A program made the translations under genes and the position numbers. Of a stretch of DNA of 64,000 bases, positions 31,774 to 40,896 are shown one piece after another (within the stretch, counting starts at the first letter, position 1; every line of letters starts with the position of its first letter). The stretch covers positions 1,922,001 through 1,986,000 of the forward strand of contig NZ_JABUQZ010000001.1 of assembly GCF_013342145.1 (NCBI RefSeq). Reading direction: 5' to 3'. This stretch comes from Haloterrigena gelatinilytica (GTDB taxonomy: Archaea; Halobacteriota; Halobacteria; Halobacteriales; Natrialbaceae). Below the pieces are notes generated by a model that did no database searches, had not been told where the DNA came from, and saw nothing but the letters and a program-made list of their open reading frames with translations.

Positions 31774-32598
31774 CTACGTCTCGGGCGCGTCGTTCCAGAG
31801 GTCGACGTGGAGCCGCGGGGTGTACCGGAAGCCGTGCTCCATCGCGAGGTCGGCGACGCGGGTGCGGGTCTCCGCGAGGCGCTCTCGAGTCGCTCCCTCG
31901 GGCATCAGGAGGACGTCGTCGTCGCGGATCGGCACGTCCGCGACGTCCCGGAGCTCCGCGAGCAGGTCGAGGATCTCCGGCATATCGTCGCCGTCGGTGA
32001 CGACGAACTTCAACTGGAACTCGTAGTCCTCGACGAGCCCGGCCAGCGTCTCGAGGTCGATCCGGTCGCGCTCGTGGCGCTCGGCCCACCGCTCCGCGTC
32101 GGCCTCGTCGGCGTCGGCGGGCGCGCGCTCCGGCGTCGGCGTGCTGCTCTCGAGCTTCGGGCTGATCGAGGCGAGGTCGATCGGCGCGTCGCGGTGGATC
32201 GTCCCGTTGGTCTCGACGGTGGTGTGGTACCCCCGATCGTCGAGCGCCTCGAGCAGCGCGACGCTCTCCTCGTGGATCAGGGGCTCGCCGCCCGTGAGCA
32301 CGACGTGGTCGGCGTCGTGGGACTCGATCTCGGCGAGGATCTCCTCGAGGCCGAGCCACGCGTGGGTCGGCTCCCAGGAGGTGTGGTAGGAGTCGCAGAA
32401 CCAACACCGGAGGTTACAGCCGCTCGTGCGGACGAACACCGACGGGACGCCGGCGAGGGTGCCCTCGCCCTGCAGCGAGTAGAACAGTTCGTTGATCGGG
32501 AGGCCGTCGTCGGGACGCTCACCGCGGGTTCCCGCACCGTCTCGAGCGTCGGCACCCTCGTCCTCGCCGTCCCGGTCGACGGAGTCGGAGACCGGCAT
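31774..32598 (-). CDS. queE: 7-carboxy-7-deazaguanine synthase QueE
   Basis: The 274-residue product is a radical SAM enzyme: FYSLQGEGTLAGVPSVFVR (about 39-57) followed by CNLRCWFCDSYHTSW with the C-x3-C-x2-C cluster motif, then VVLTGGEPLIH. It converts the QueD product to 7-carboxy-7-deazaguanine. The N-terminal 30 residues are an acidic haloarchaeal extension. It begins one base after the queD stop, so the two are surely co-transcribed. Confidence 0.96.
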   Translation of the reverse strand: MPVSDSVDRDGEDEGADARDGAGTRGERPDDGLPINELFYSLQGEGTLAGVPSVFVRTSGCNLRCWFCDSYHTSWEPTHAWLGLEEILAEIESHDADHVVLTGGEPLIHEESVALLEALDDRGYHTTVETNGTIHRDAPIDLASISPKLESSTPTPERAPADADEADAERWAERHERDRIDLETLAGLVEDYEFQLKFVVTDGDDMPEILDLLAELRDVADVPIRDDDVLLMPEGATRERLAETRTRVADLAMEHGFRYTPRLHVDLWNDAPET

Positions 32599-32599
32599 C

Positions 32600-33118
32600 T
32601 CAGAACCGGCCGCCCCCGCAGAGTTCGCTGGTCTCGTTGACCTGCACCCGGACGTCCGAGACGTTCTCGGGGAGCGCAGCCACGAGTTTCCGTTCCAGGA
32701 GCACGCTCATCACCTCCGCCGTCGGCGGGTGCTCGAGGACGACGACCGCGTCGCCGTCGCCCGAGGCCTCGAAGGCCTCGATCAGCGGATCGCCCGCCTC
32801 GAGGAGGAACCGGTGATCCCACTCGTCGATGACGTCGGTAATATCTCCCTTGTCGGCGACCCAGCCTTCCGCGGCGAGCTCGCCGACGACGGTGACGGCG
32901 ACCTCGTAGTTGTGGCCGTGCGGGCGCGCGCACTTGCCGTCGTGGTGGCGGATCCGGTGGCCGGTACTGATCCTGATCGGTCGGTCGTGGCCGACCCGGA
33001 GGACGCGTTCGGTGCCGGCGACGGGGTCCTGCTCGCGGCTCGCGGCGTCGCCGCTCGCTCCCGCCGAGGTCTCGTCGGTCGCGGCCGCTGGATCGGGTCC
33101 GTCGGACGGTTCGGTCAT
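32600..33118 (-). CDS. queD: 6-carboxytetrahydropterin synthase QueD
   Basis: The 172-residue product has the PTPS/QueD fold after a low-complexity acidic leader of about 35 residues: FSTGHRIRHHDG-type first zinc ligand (ISTGHRIRHHDGKCARPHGH, about 50-69), then YEVAVTV, WDHRFLL near residue 105 and NETSELCGG near the end. It converts dihydroneopterin triphosphate to 6-carboxytetrahydropterin, the first committed step to preQ0. It is first in the queDEC operon, with ACTTAAGG (about 33143-33150, read from the other strand) as a possible promoter. Confidence 0.94.
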   Translation of the reverse strand: MTEPSDGPDPAAATDETSAGASGDAASREQDPVAGTERVLRVGHDRPIRISTGHRIRHHDGKCARPHGHNYEVAVTVVGELAAEGWVADKGDITDVIDEWDHRFLLEAGDPLIEAFEASGDGDAVVVLEHPPTAEVMSVLLERKLVAALPENVSDVRVQVNETSELCGGGRF

Positions 33119-33306
33119 ACCACAGTATTCCCGCGGGATTACTTAAGGATGACCGAACCGTCGACGGCGATCCGTTCGGACGACCGTCTACTGACGTCGA
33201 CTCGAGTCACGGAGTAAAACGAACGTTCGACTCGTCGGTCGAGTCCGACCGACGTCTCCCATCCCTGGTTCGATTCGTCGATCCTCGGTCGCTCGAAACG
33301 GTTCGG

Positions 33307-33663
33307 CTAGTCCCTGAGCTGGTCTTGCAGTCTGTTCTTGGCCTCCGTTCGACGCTTTTGAGAGAGCTGCGGGCGATCCTTCGAGAAGTCGACGTCGATC
33401 TCGTCCAAGGTTCGCCGGTAGATATTCGTGCGTCGTCCCTCTTCGGAGAGCTGTCGCCCCTCGCAGGTCAACAGTCCGGCGTTGACGAGTTCCTCGATGC
33501 GCCGATAGCACGTCGCGATCGGAATCTCGATGTCCTCGCTCAAGGCCTGTGCCGACTTCGGTGTTCCCGCGGCGCAGAGGATCTCTGCGCTGTACTTGTT
33601 CCCGAGCGCCGAGAGGATCGCGCTCGAATCCACCTCGGCTCCATCCGTCCGACTCTGAGACAT
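33307..33663 (-). CDS. Winged-helix (ArsR-like) transcriptional regulator
   Basis: The 118-residue product has SSAILSALGNKYSAEILCAA (about 13-32), then KSAQALSEDIEIPIATCYRR and IEELVNAGLLT, a compact ArsR/HTH-20-like winged helix, followed by a charged C-terminal helix. No sensor domain is present. The AT-rich segment at about 33713-33728, with TTATATA, faces the gene at about the right distance for its promoter. It has no operon partner; the target is unknown. Confidence 0.82.
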   Translation of the reverse strand: MSQSRTDGAEVDSSAILSALGNKYSAEILCAAGTPKSAQALSEDIEIPIATCYRRIEELVNAGLLTCEGRQLSEEGRRTNIYRRTLDEIDVDFSKDRPQLSQKRRTEAKNRLQDQLRD

Positions 33664-33831
33664 CGTTCACTCTCTACTGAATTATCGAGATTGAATCTTG
33701 TGGTTATCTGACCGGTCCAGTTATATACCAGTCCGAAAAGCAACTGATTGCGCCTCGACGAGGGATCTCGAGAGCCGACTAGGGACCGGCGCCTCGATAC
33801 TCGTTTCAATCCGGGCCCCGAACGATTACGT

Positions 33832-34518
33832 ATGAACGTCGCGGTCGTCACGGTCGGGGACGAACTGCTCGCCGGGCAGACGACGAACACGAACGCCGCC
33901 TGGCTCGGCGAACGACTCGACGAGCGCGGCGTCTCGGTCGAACGGGTCACCACGGTCCCGGACCGAATCGGCGAGATCGCCCGCGTCATCGACGAGTATC
34001 GCGCCGAGTACGACGCGGTCATCGTCACCGGCGGTCTCGGGCCGACCCACGACGACGTCACCATGGAGGGCGTCGCCGCCGCCCTCGGGCGCGACCTCGA
34101 GGAACACGCCGAGGCGCTCGCCTGGCTCGAGGAATCGGGCTACTCGCGGGACGATCTGACCGCGGGGACGGCGGACCTGCCGGCCGGCGCTCGAGCCGTA
34201 CACAACGACGAGGGGGTCGCCCCGGGCGCGGTCGTCGAGGACATCTACGTCCTCCCCGGCGTACCGGCGGAGATGAAGCGGATGTTCGAGTCGATCGAAT
34301 CCGAGTTCGCCGGCGCGCCGACCTACCGCGAGGAGGTCGTCGCCGACGAACCCGAGAGCGCGCTGCTCGACCGGATCGCCGGCGTTCGCGATCGGTTCGA
34401 CGTCAGCGTCGGGAGCTATCCGGGCAATTCCGTCCGACTCGTCGTTCAGGGGGCCGACGAGGAGACGGTCGCCGAGGCGGCCGCGTGGCTCCGCGAACGC
34501 GTCGAACTCGCCGAGTGA
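33832..34518 (+). CDS. CinA-like molybdopterin-binding domain protein
   Basis: ATG 33832 gives 228 residues: NVAVVTVGDELLAGQTTNTN (2-21), then VTGGLGPTHDDVTMEGVA (about 64-81) and YVLPGVPAEMKRMFE (about 139-153), the signature of the MoCF/CinA N-terminal (COG1058) family. Related domains have ADP-ribose pyrophosphatase activity or belong to NMN deamidases. The C-terminal deamidase half is absent, as usual for archaeal members. An upstream in-frame ATG at 33748 would add a basic leader and is rejected. Confidence 0.9.
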   Translation: MNVAVVTVGDELLAGQTTNTNAAWLGERLDERGVSVERVTTVPDRIGEIARVIDEYRAEYDAVIVTGGLGPTHDDVTMEGVAAALGRDLEEHAEALAWLEESGYSRDDLTAGTADLPAGARAVHNDEGVAPGAVVEDIYVLPGVPAEMKRMFESIESEFAGAPTYREEVVADEPESALLDRIAGVRDRFDVSVGSYPGNSVRLVVQGADEETVAEAAAWLRERVELAE

Positions 34519-34552
34519 GAAGGCGGTCGGCCGTCGGTGGCCGCCGGGAGCG

Positions 34553-34678
34553 TTATCGGTAGAGGTACGCGAGCCAGACGATCGTTACGAGGAGGCTGAG
34601 GACCAGCGCACCCCAGCCGACGACGTCCATCGGTAGCTCTGTCCCTTCCGCGAGCACGACCTGCGTGAGTGTGTCCAT
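34553..34678 (-). CDS. Small single-span membrane protein, 41 aa
   Basis: On the minus strand ATG 34678 opens 41 codons ending TAA (34553-34555). The peptide has a short polar N-terminus (MDTLTQVVLAEGTEL), a long hydrophobic helix (VVGWGALVLSLLVTIVWLAY) and a short basic end. It fits neatly between the convergent end of the CinA-like gene and the next gene's promoter, with haloarchaeal codon use. Function is unknown; similar micro-proteins are often missed in annotation. Confidence 0.6.
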   Translation of the reverse strand: MDTLTQVVLAEGTELPMDVVGWGALVLSLLVTIVWLAYLYR

Positions 34679-34867
34679 GCTCCGCGGTCCGTCCCCAGCC
34701 CCCTTAACCTTTCAGAAAATCGGCGCGTCGTTCGGCGGACGTTCGATCGCTGCCCGCGGGCGCGGGCCGCGCCGCCGCGCCCATCGGGGCGTGTCGAGCC
34801 GAGCCAGACGCCGGAAGCGCGCTCGAAACACCATACGGCTTATTGATCGGCTTCGCCTACGTCCGCC

Positions 34868-36028
34868 ATGGACTCGCTCGGCGTGGTCGTGAATCCGATC
34901 GCGGGAATGGGCGGTCGGGTCGGACTGAAGGGAACCGACGGCAAACTCGAGGAAGCGCGCCGCCGCGGGGCCGAACCGCGGGCGCCGGAACGGGCGCGCG
35001 AGGCGCTGCGGTCGCTGCACCGACGAGCGCCCGACGTCGCCGTCTACACCGCGGCGGGGGTCATGGGCGAGCGGGCGGTCCGCGACGCCGGCTACGAACC
35101 GATCGTCGTCTACGAGCCGACGGCCGACGACGCCGCCCCGGCCGACGCGACCGCTTCTGCGGACGCCGATACCGATCCGAGCGATGCGTCCTCCCCGGTC
35201 GACCCGGCGACTGCCGAGACGACCGCCGCCGACACGCGGGCCGCCGTCCGGGCCTTCCTCGAGCGCGACGTCGACCTGATCCTGTTCGTCGGGGGCGACG
35301 GCACCGCGGTCGACGTCGCCGACGTGCTCGAGGCGACGGCGGGCGACGAGACGCCGATGCTCGGCGTCCCCGCCGGCGTCAAGATCTACTCGTCGGTGTT
35401 CGCCGTGACGCCAGCGGACGCGGGCCGGATCGCCGCCGAGTTCGACCGCGCGGCCGACCGCGAGGTCAACGACATCGACGAGGAGGCCTACCGCGAGGGC
35501 GAGGTCCGCTCGCAACTCGAGGCCATCGTCCCCGTCCCCGTCGCGCCGGACGTCCAGTCGAGCAAACAGGTCTCGAGCGGCAGCGTCGACTCGCTGGCCG
35601 CTGGCTTCGCCCGCGAGGTCGACCCCGAGCGCACGTACGTCTTCGGCCCCGGCAGCACCGTGGGCGCGATCGAACGAGAACTGGAGATCGACCCGTCGCC
35701 GCTGGGCGTCGACGTCTGGCGCGACGGCGAGGTGCTGGCCCGCGACGCGGCCGAGAGCGATATTCTGGCCGTCCTCGAGGAGCCGGCGACGATCGTCGTC
35801 TCGCCGATCGGCGGCCAGGGGTTCGTCTTCGGACGCGGCAACCACCAGATTTCGCCGGCGGTCATCGAGCGCGCGGACGAGATCGAGGTCGTCGCGTCGG
35901 GAGCGAAACTCGACGGAATCGACGCGTTGCACGTCGACACGGACGACGAGGCGATCGACGAGGAGCTGCGGGGGTGGCTGCGGGTGCGGACCGGCCGGTT
36001 CACGACGCGGCTCGTGAAGGTCGTCTGA
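34868..36028 (+). CDS. ATP-NAD/AcoX-type kinase family protein
   Basis: The 386-residue product opens with GVVVNPIAGMGGRVGLKGTD and has VDLILFVGGDGTAVDVADVL (about 136-155), the GGDG motif of NAD kinase and diacylglycerol kinase-like folds, then LGVPAGVKIYSSVFA and IGGQGFVFGRGNHQISP. It matches the archaeal COG3199 (ATP-NAD kinase/AcoX) family. An acidic Ala/Asp-rich insert (about 78-120) is a haloarchaeal addition. Substrate is uncertain: NAD or another nucleotide-like molecule. Confidence 0.88.
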   Translation: MDSLGVVVNPIAGMGGRVGLKGTDGKLEEARRRGAEPRAPERAREALRSLHRRAPDVAVYTAAGVMGERAVRDAGYEPIVVYEPTADDAAPADATASADADTDPSDASSPVDPATAETTAADTRAAVRAFLERDVDLILFVGGDGTAVDVADVLEATAGDETPMLGVPAGVKIYSSVFAVTPADAGRIAAEFDRAADREVNDIDEEAYREGEVRSQLEAIVPVPVAPDVQSSKQVSSGSVDSLAAGFAREVDPERTYVFGPGSTVGAIERELEIDPSPLGVDVWRDGEVLARDAAESDILAVLEEPATIVVSPIGGQGFVFGRGNHQISPAVIERADEIEVVASGAKLDGIDALHVDTDDEAIDEELRGWLRVRTGRFTTRLVKVV

Positions 36029-36063
36029 AGGCTAGTTGTTTAAGGTACGTGCGATTCCGTCCT

Positions 36064-36120
36064 ACACAATCATCCATATAACTATCCGACCCGGATATAA
36101 GGTGAATATAGTCAAGATTA
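36064..36120 (+). promoter_or_regulatory. AT-rich promoter region of the PhoU-type gene
   Basis: The 120 bases before ATG 36148 include CATATAACTATCC (about 36075) and GGATATAAGG (about 36093), a near inverted pair in an AT-rich island. Phosphate-responsive promoters of haloarchaea have such AT-rich boxes, so phosphate control is possible but not shown. Confidence 0.35.
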
Positions 36121-36147
36121 AGGTCGTGTCTTTCCTTAGGATGTCAT

Positions 36148-37179
36148 ATGGAAACGCGGAAAGTGCAACGACTCGGGCCGTCGACGCTCGCGATGACGCT
36201 CCCCGCCGAATGGGCGTCCGAACACGCCGTCGAGAAGGGCGACGAGGTATCCCTCCGAACCAGCGGCAAAGGGACGCTGACCGTCATGCCCGAATCCGCC
36301 AGCTCCGAGGAGACGGAAGCGATCATCCACGCCGACGATCTGGACGCCGACGCCGTCGAGCGCGCGATCGTCGCCCAGTACGTCCTCGGGCGGCGCGTCA
36401 TCCGCATCGACACCGAGGACGGCGCCCTCGAGTCCGACCACATCAACGCCGTCTACCAGGCCGAGACCCAGCTGATGGGGCTGGGCGTCATCGAGGAGAC
36501 GCCCGAGAGCATCTCGATCCGCTGCTCGGTCGACCCGGAGGACTTCACGCTGAACAACCTCCTCGAGCGCCTCGAGCGGACCGGCCAGACGATGCGCGGC
36601 GAGGGGATCAAGGCGCTGGCCCACGGCAACCCCGACCTGGCCCAGCGGGCCCTCAACCGGGAGCGACAGGCCAACAAGATCTTCGTCCTCCTGTTGCGCC
36701 TGATCTTCACCGCCTACCAGAACCCGAACCTCGCCCGCGCGGTCGGGCTCAACAGCGGCTTCCCGCTGATCGGCTACCGCTCGATCGCGAAGAACTTGGA
36801 GCTGACGGCGGACAACGCCGAGGACATCGCCGAGATCGTCATCGAGACCGAGGGCCACAGCCTGAACGTCGATAGCTCGGTGATGCGGGACATCCGCGAA
36901 CTGAACGATCTGGTCGACGAGATCACCTCGATCGCCGTCGAGGCGGCCGTCGAGCGCGATTACGACAAGTCCAACCGGGTTCGGAAAATGTTCCACGACG
37001 TCTCCAGTAAGGAACAGGAGATCCTCGACGAGCTTCCGGAGATGTCCAACGAGGACCTGCTGCGGGTCCGCGAGGTGCTCGTCAGCCTCCAGCAGACGGC
37101 CCAGTACGCCATGCGAAACGCCGAAATCGCGGCCAACCTCGCGCTCAACGAGGAGTCCGAGCACACGACGATCAACTGA
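36148..37179 (+). CDS. PhoU-type phosphate regulator with AbrB N-terminus
   Basis: The 343-residue product begins METRKVQRLGPSTLAMTLP, a SpoVT/AbrB-like DNA-binding domain (residues 1-50), and continues with two PhoU-like helical bundles (about 120-220 and 230-335). This fused form is the usual haloarchaeal PhoU-like regulator thought to control phosphate transport genes. No pst genes are adjacent, so it probably acts in trans. It has its own AT-rich promoter. Confidence 0.9.
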   Translation: METRKVQRLGPSTLAMTLPAEWASEHAVEKGDEVSLRTSGKGTLTVMPESASSEETEAIIHADDLDADAVERAIVAQYVLGRRVIRIDTEDGALESDHINAVYQAETQLMGLGVIEETPESISIRCSVDPEDFTLNNLLERLERTGQTMRGEGIKALAHGNPDLAQRALNRERQANKIFVLLLRLIFTAYQNPNLARAVGLNSGFPLIGYRSIAKNLELTADNAEDIAEIVIETEGHSLNVDSSVMRDIRELNDLVDEITSIAVEAAVERDYDKSNRVRKMFHDVSSKEQEILDELPEMSNEDLLRVREVLVSLQQTAQYAMRNAEIAANLALNEESEHTTIN

Positions 37180-37279
37180 CGACGCGTCTCTTCTCTCCTC
37201 TCCTCTCCTCTCTCGTCTCCCGTCTCGAGCGGGTTTCGGTTCGAAACGCTAATCGGACGCGATATCGCACGTAGTGTCG

Positions 37280-38569
37280 ATGCGGGAGCTTCGTCGCCGA
37301 ATCGTCGCCCAGTTCGCCGTCGATCGCCGCGTCCTCGCGCTGGCCTTCGCCCGGATGGCCGACGGCATCGGCAACTCGTTTCTCATCATCGTCATTCCGC
37401 TGTACGTGGCCAGCGACGTCGTCGGCGGGGCGACGTTCGGGCTGGGCGAGTCGATGCTCATCGGCGTCATCCTCTCGCTGTTCGGCTTTCTCAACAGCAG
37501 TTTCCAGCCGCTGACGGGTCGGCTCTCGGATCGGTCGGGACGGCGCAAGTCGTTCATCCTGATCGGGCTCGCCGGCCTCGCGGCGACGAACATCTCCTAC
37601 GTGTTCGCGGACACGTACCTCTCGCTGCTCGTCGTTCGCGGGCTCCAGGGGGTCAGCGTCGCCTTCATCATCCCGGCGTCGATCGCGCTGGTCAACGAAC
37701 TCGCGACGAGTCAGGACCGCGGCGGCAACATGGGCGTCTACAACACGTTCCGGCTCGTCGGGTTCGGCTCCGGTCCCATCGCGGCCGGCGCGCTCGTCAA
37801 CCTGGGCCCCTACCGGCTCCCCGCGGACGTGACGCTCAGCGGCTTCGACGCGGCCTTTTACCTCGCGACGACGACGGCACTGATCAGCTACGGGCTGGTG
37901 ACGCTGCTCGTCGCCGACCCCGAGGCGACGAAAGCGAACGCCGGCGCCGACCTCTCGATCGACATCCGGGATCCGTCGGGCGAGCACCTGCTCGATCCGA
38001 TCTTCACCCTCGGGGTCGTCTCCCTGTTCATGGCCGCGGCGATCGCGCTGTTCGCGACGATCCAGCCGCAGGTCAACGCCCGCCTCGAGCAGGGGTCGAC
38101 GTGGTTCGGCCTCCAGTTCGCGGCGTTCATCCTCGCGCAGGTCGCCCTGCAGACGCCGATCGGCCGGGCCTGCGACCGGTACGGCCGCCGGCCGTTCATC
38201 CTCGCCGGGATGCTCTTCCTGATCCCGACGACGTTCGTCCAGGGCTTCATCGCGTCCTCCGTGGTGATGTTCCTCGCCCGTCTCGGTCAGGGCGTCGCCG
38301 CCGCGATGGTGTTCGCGCCCGCGCTCGCGCTGGCCGGCGACCTCGCTCCCGAGGGCGAGTCCGGATCGAAGCTCTCGATTCTCACCATGGCCTTCGGCTA
38401 CGGAATCGCCGTCGGGCCGCTGACCTCCGGCGCGCTGATCGGCTACGGGTTCGAGACGCCGTTTCTCTTCGGGACCGCGCTGGCCGCCCTCGGGGCGATC
38501 CTCGTCTACACGCAGGTCGAGGAGACCCTCGAGTCGACGCGGTCCGTGCCGGTCGTCGGCGACGATTGA
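37280..38569 (+). CDS. Major facilitator superfamily transporter
   Basis: The 429-residue protein has about 12 membrane helices, the loop GRLSDRSGRRKSFI (about 76-89) matching the MFS cytoplasmic signature, and a second copy, GRACDRYGRRPFIL, in the other half. It resembles drug/metabolite exporters of the DHA type; the substrate cannot be told. A GTG two codons upstream (37274) is an alternative start. It follows the PhoU-type gene by 100 bases on the same strand but appears separate. Confidence 0.9.
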   Translation: MRELRRRIVAQFAVDRRVLALAFARMADGIGNSFLIIVIPLYVASDVVGGATFGLGESMLIGVILSLFGFLNSSFQPLTGRLSDRSGRRKSFILIGLAGLAATNISYVFADTYLSLLVVRGLQGVSVAFIIPASIALVNELATSQDRGGNMGVYNTFRLVGFGSGPIAAGALVNLGPYRLPADVTLSGFDAAFYLATTTALISYGLVTLLVADPEATKANAGADLSIDIRDPSGEHLLDPIFTLGVVSLFMAAAIALFATIQPQVNARLEQGSTWFGLQFAAFILAQVALQTPIGRACDRYGRRPFILAGMLFLIPTTFVQGFIASSVVMFLARLGQGVAAAMVFAPALALAGDLAPEGESGSKLSILTMAFGYGIAVGPLTSGALIGYGFETPFLFGTALAALGAILVYTQVEETLESTRSVPVVGDD

Positions 38570-38644
38570 GCCCGGTCGACCGCGGGACCGCGATCACACC
38601 GCGGGACGCAACGCAAAAGTAGCGGATCCGCATACGATGCGACG

Positions 38645-39148
38645 ATGACGCTCTCGGAGGAGGCCACAGAACGGTTGGCGGACGTGGTGGAGCTACAGCC
38701 GACGAAGAACTCGGAACTGCAAGAGCGGTGGGACATGGAGAGCGGCAGCGAGGTCCACCAGTACCTCGAGAACGAACTGGGCGACTACTACTTCCGGGAC
38801 GACAACAGCCTGATCCGCGCGACGGCGGAAGCGAACGACCTCGTCGACGTCGAACCCGGCATCGAGAGCGACCCCGAGGACGAGGGCGTTCCCTCCAGGA
38901 TCCGGGTGCCGGAGCTCCAGACGCAGATCGTCGCCGTGCTGGCCGGCCCCGAGGAGGAGTCCGAAAGCGTCGTTTCGGTCCTTCACAAACTGCGCGATGA
39001 GTTCGACGTCGACCCCGAGGCCGAGGACGTCCGCTCGGGGCTCCAGAGCCTGCGCCGAAAGGGCGTCGTCGAGGTCGAGTACCGCACCGTCCCCACGTTC
39101 CGCCTGACCGTCGACCGCGAGGACCTCGAGGTCGAAGCGTCCGAATAA
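38645..39148 (+). CDS. DUF5797 family protein
   Basis: The 167-residue acidic product starts MTLSEEATERLADVVELQPT and contains LQERWDMESGSEVHQYLENE and ELGDYYFRDDNSLIRATAEA, which I associate with the haloarchaeal DUF5797 family. A winged-helix-like second half (LQSLRRKGVVEVEYRTVPTF) suggests DNA binding. It follows the MFS gene on the same strand. Function unknown. Confidence 0.78.
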   Translation: MTLSEEATERLADVVELQPTKNSELQERWDMESGSEVHQYLENELGDYYFRDDNSLIRATAEANDLVDVEPGIESDPEDEGVPSRIRVPELQTQIVAVLAGPEEESESVVSVLHKLRDEFDVDPEAEDVRSGLQSLRRKGVVEVEYRTVPTFRLTVDREDLEVEASE

Positions 39149-39187
39149 GACCAGTTTCTCGCGCCGGCGTACCGTAATAGCGAGCGA

Positions 39188-39658
39188 TCAGACAGCGGGG
39201 GCACCATCTACACCAGCACCGAACGGTTCGCCGTCATCGGGAGCGAGGCCGATGTATAGAACAGGGTCACTGACAGGGGTTCGAAGATCGAACTCAGTAG
39301 TTACGGTTCCCCGGCCCTCGATCGTAATCGCTGCCGTGTAGTTTCCGCTCTCATCGGCCGTTGGTACGCTTTTTTCTGCTCGTACAGCCCGCTCGTCTTC
39401 TCGAGGTTCGGGGGTTGTGATATTCGTCTCCGAAAGGACAGTCCCAGTGTCAAGGTCCCTAACTACGATCGTGGCGTTTATACTTTCGTTCAGGCTATTC
39501 TGTACGGTCAGATGTTTTACTTCATCGTACTGTGCGGGCTGATTGTATGGGTCCCTATTCTCATCATCGATATCATTTGTCGGCTCCGCGTCGTTCGTGA
39601 CACAGCCAGCGATGAGGACTGTACTCGGAATAGCTGCGAGAAATGTCCGCCGTTTCAT
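39188..39658 (-). CDS. Tat-exported lipoprotein, 156 aa
   Basis: The N-terminus MKRRTFLAAIPSTVLIAGC is a twin-arginine signal ending in a lipobox with Cys19 as the lipidated residue. The mature part has an acidic linker and a small beta-sandwich (LTVQNSLNESINATIVVRDL... through TTEFDL) like extracellular immunoglobulin-type domains. It should sit on the outer face of the membrane. No specific family is recognised, and codon use is somewhat less GC-biased than that of its neighbours. Confidence 0.8.
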   Translation of the reverse strand: MKRRTFLAAIPSTVLIAGCVTNDAEPTNDIDDENRDPYNQPAQYDEVKHLTVQNSLNESINATIVVRDLDTGTVLSETNITTPEPREDERAVRAEKSVPTADESGNYTAAITIEGRGTVTTEFDLRTPVSDPVLYIGLAPDDGEPFGAGVDGAPAV

Positions 39659-39783
39659 ATCTCCTCCTACCGATGTGTATTATAAGTGTTTTCGGGACGG
39701 GTAGCGTTCGATACGCGCATGTACCTGGGGAATTGTCCGACTCGATTTCGGGCAGAACTCTGAATACGAAATCGCGCGCCGAT

Positions 39784-40842
39784 CTACTGCTGCAATCCCG
39801 GTCGATGCCGTCGCCGCCGGTCCTCGAGCAACCGTTTGCACCGTTTTCCGGGACCGCCCTCGATCGGCCAGTCGCGCGTTCGCCAGACGGGCGGCTCGGG
39901 CTCGAAGTCGGCACAGCCGCCGGCACACTCCGCCGCCGTCTGGCTCCGCCCCTTCGCGGCGCAGTAGGGCTCGAGTTGCAGGCCGTCCCGTGAGCGCAAC
40001 TCGAAGTGCCGACAGTCGGGGCGCATGGTGTCGGCGAACGAGCGCCAGCCGCGCTCGTAGGCGCGTTCGGCGATCTCGAGGCGCGTCGCTCGCTTCGCGT
40101 CCGGATCGACGTACTCGAACCGCGCCGCGGAGCCGTCCCGGCGACCGCCGTCGGGACGCTCGAGGATCCGCGTGCCGGGGTCGTCGACGGCCAGCGAACG
40201 GGGGAACCACGCGACCTCGGCGGCGAGCGTCTCGGGCTCGAGCGCGAGGATGCCCGCCTCGACGGGCAGGTCCTCGAACAGCGCGCGCTCGACGAGGTCT
40301 CCCGTCCGCCGCGTGGCGACCCAGACCTCGTCGGCCAGCCCGACGGCGACGTCGTACTCGAGTTGCGAGCCCAGCGCGCGGGCGGCGCTGGCGTCCAGAT
40401 CGGGCTTGTTCTCGATCGCGACGATTCGCCGGACCCAGTCGTCGGGATACGGCCACTTCCGGCGGATCTCGATGCGGTTCCCGTTCTTGCGCGTCTCGAG
40501 GATGCCGCGGTCGTCGGCCCGGTGGATGGCCTCGCGGACGTAGCGCCACGGATAGCCGGGATGGGGGAGACAGTCGCGGTAGTAGGTCCACTCGGCGGGG
40601 GCGTTGCGGACGACGTGCAGGAGGTCGCTATCGAGGCGTTCGGACCCGAATTTCGCTCGCTCGCGGAGCGCTTCGGGATCGCACTCGAGAACGATGGTGT
40701 CCCAGCGGCGGCGTTTCGTCCCGAGTTGTCGGGCGACGACGACCGCGTGGTCGTCACTGGCGGACTCGTCGGGCGGCCAGGCGCGTTCCGCCCAACGGCA
40801 GGTCCGGAGTTCGAACGCGAACTCGGTCGTGTACCGATCCAC
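39784..40842 (-). CDS. DUF5787-type protein with possible PD-(D/E)XK core
   Basis: The 352-residue product contains IVAIENKPDLDASAARALGS (about 140-159), where E-x-K after a beta strand and a following helix resemble the catalytic part of restriction-type nucleases. Near the C-terminus, cysteines in CRHFE, YCAAKGRSQTAAECAGGC and KRCKR resemble a four-Cys iron-sulfur or zinc staple, as in Cas4-like enzymes. I associate it with DUF5787 of haloarchaea. It lies next to a Nudix gene on the same strand. Nuclease function is inference. Confidence 0.7.
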   Translation of the reverse strand: MDRYTTEFAFELRTCRWAERAWPPDESASDDHAVVVARQLGTKRRRWDTIVLECDPEALRERAKFGSERLDSDLLHVVRNAPAEWTYYRDCLPHPGYPWRYVREAIHRADDRGILETRKNGNRIEIRRKWPYPDDWVRRIVAIENKPDLDASAARALGSQLEYDVAVGLADEVWVATRRTGDLVERALFEDLPVEAGILALEPETLAAEVAWFPRSLAVDDPGTRILERPDGGRRDGSAARFEYVDPDAKRATRLEIAERAYERGWRSFADTMRPDCRHFELRSRDGLQLEPYCAAKGRSQTAAECAGGCADFEPEPPVWRTRDWPIEGGPGKRCKRLLEDRRRRHRPGLQQ

Positions 40843-40896
40843 GCCCCGACTTCGGACCGCGCGAGCAAAAGCGCTACTCGATAGAACGCCGTCGAC

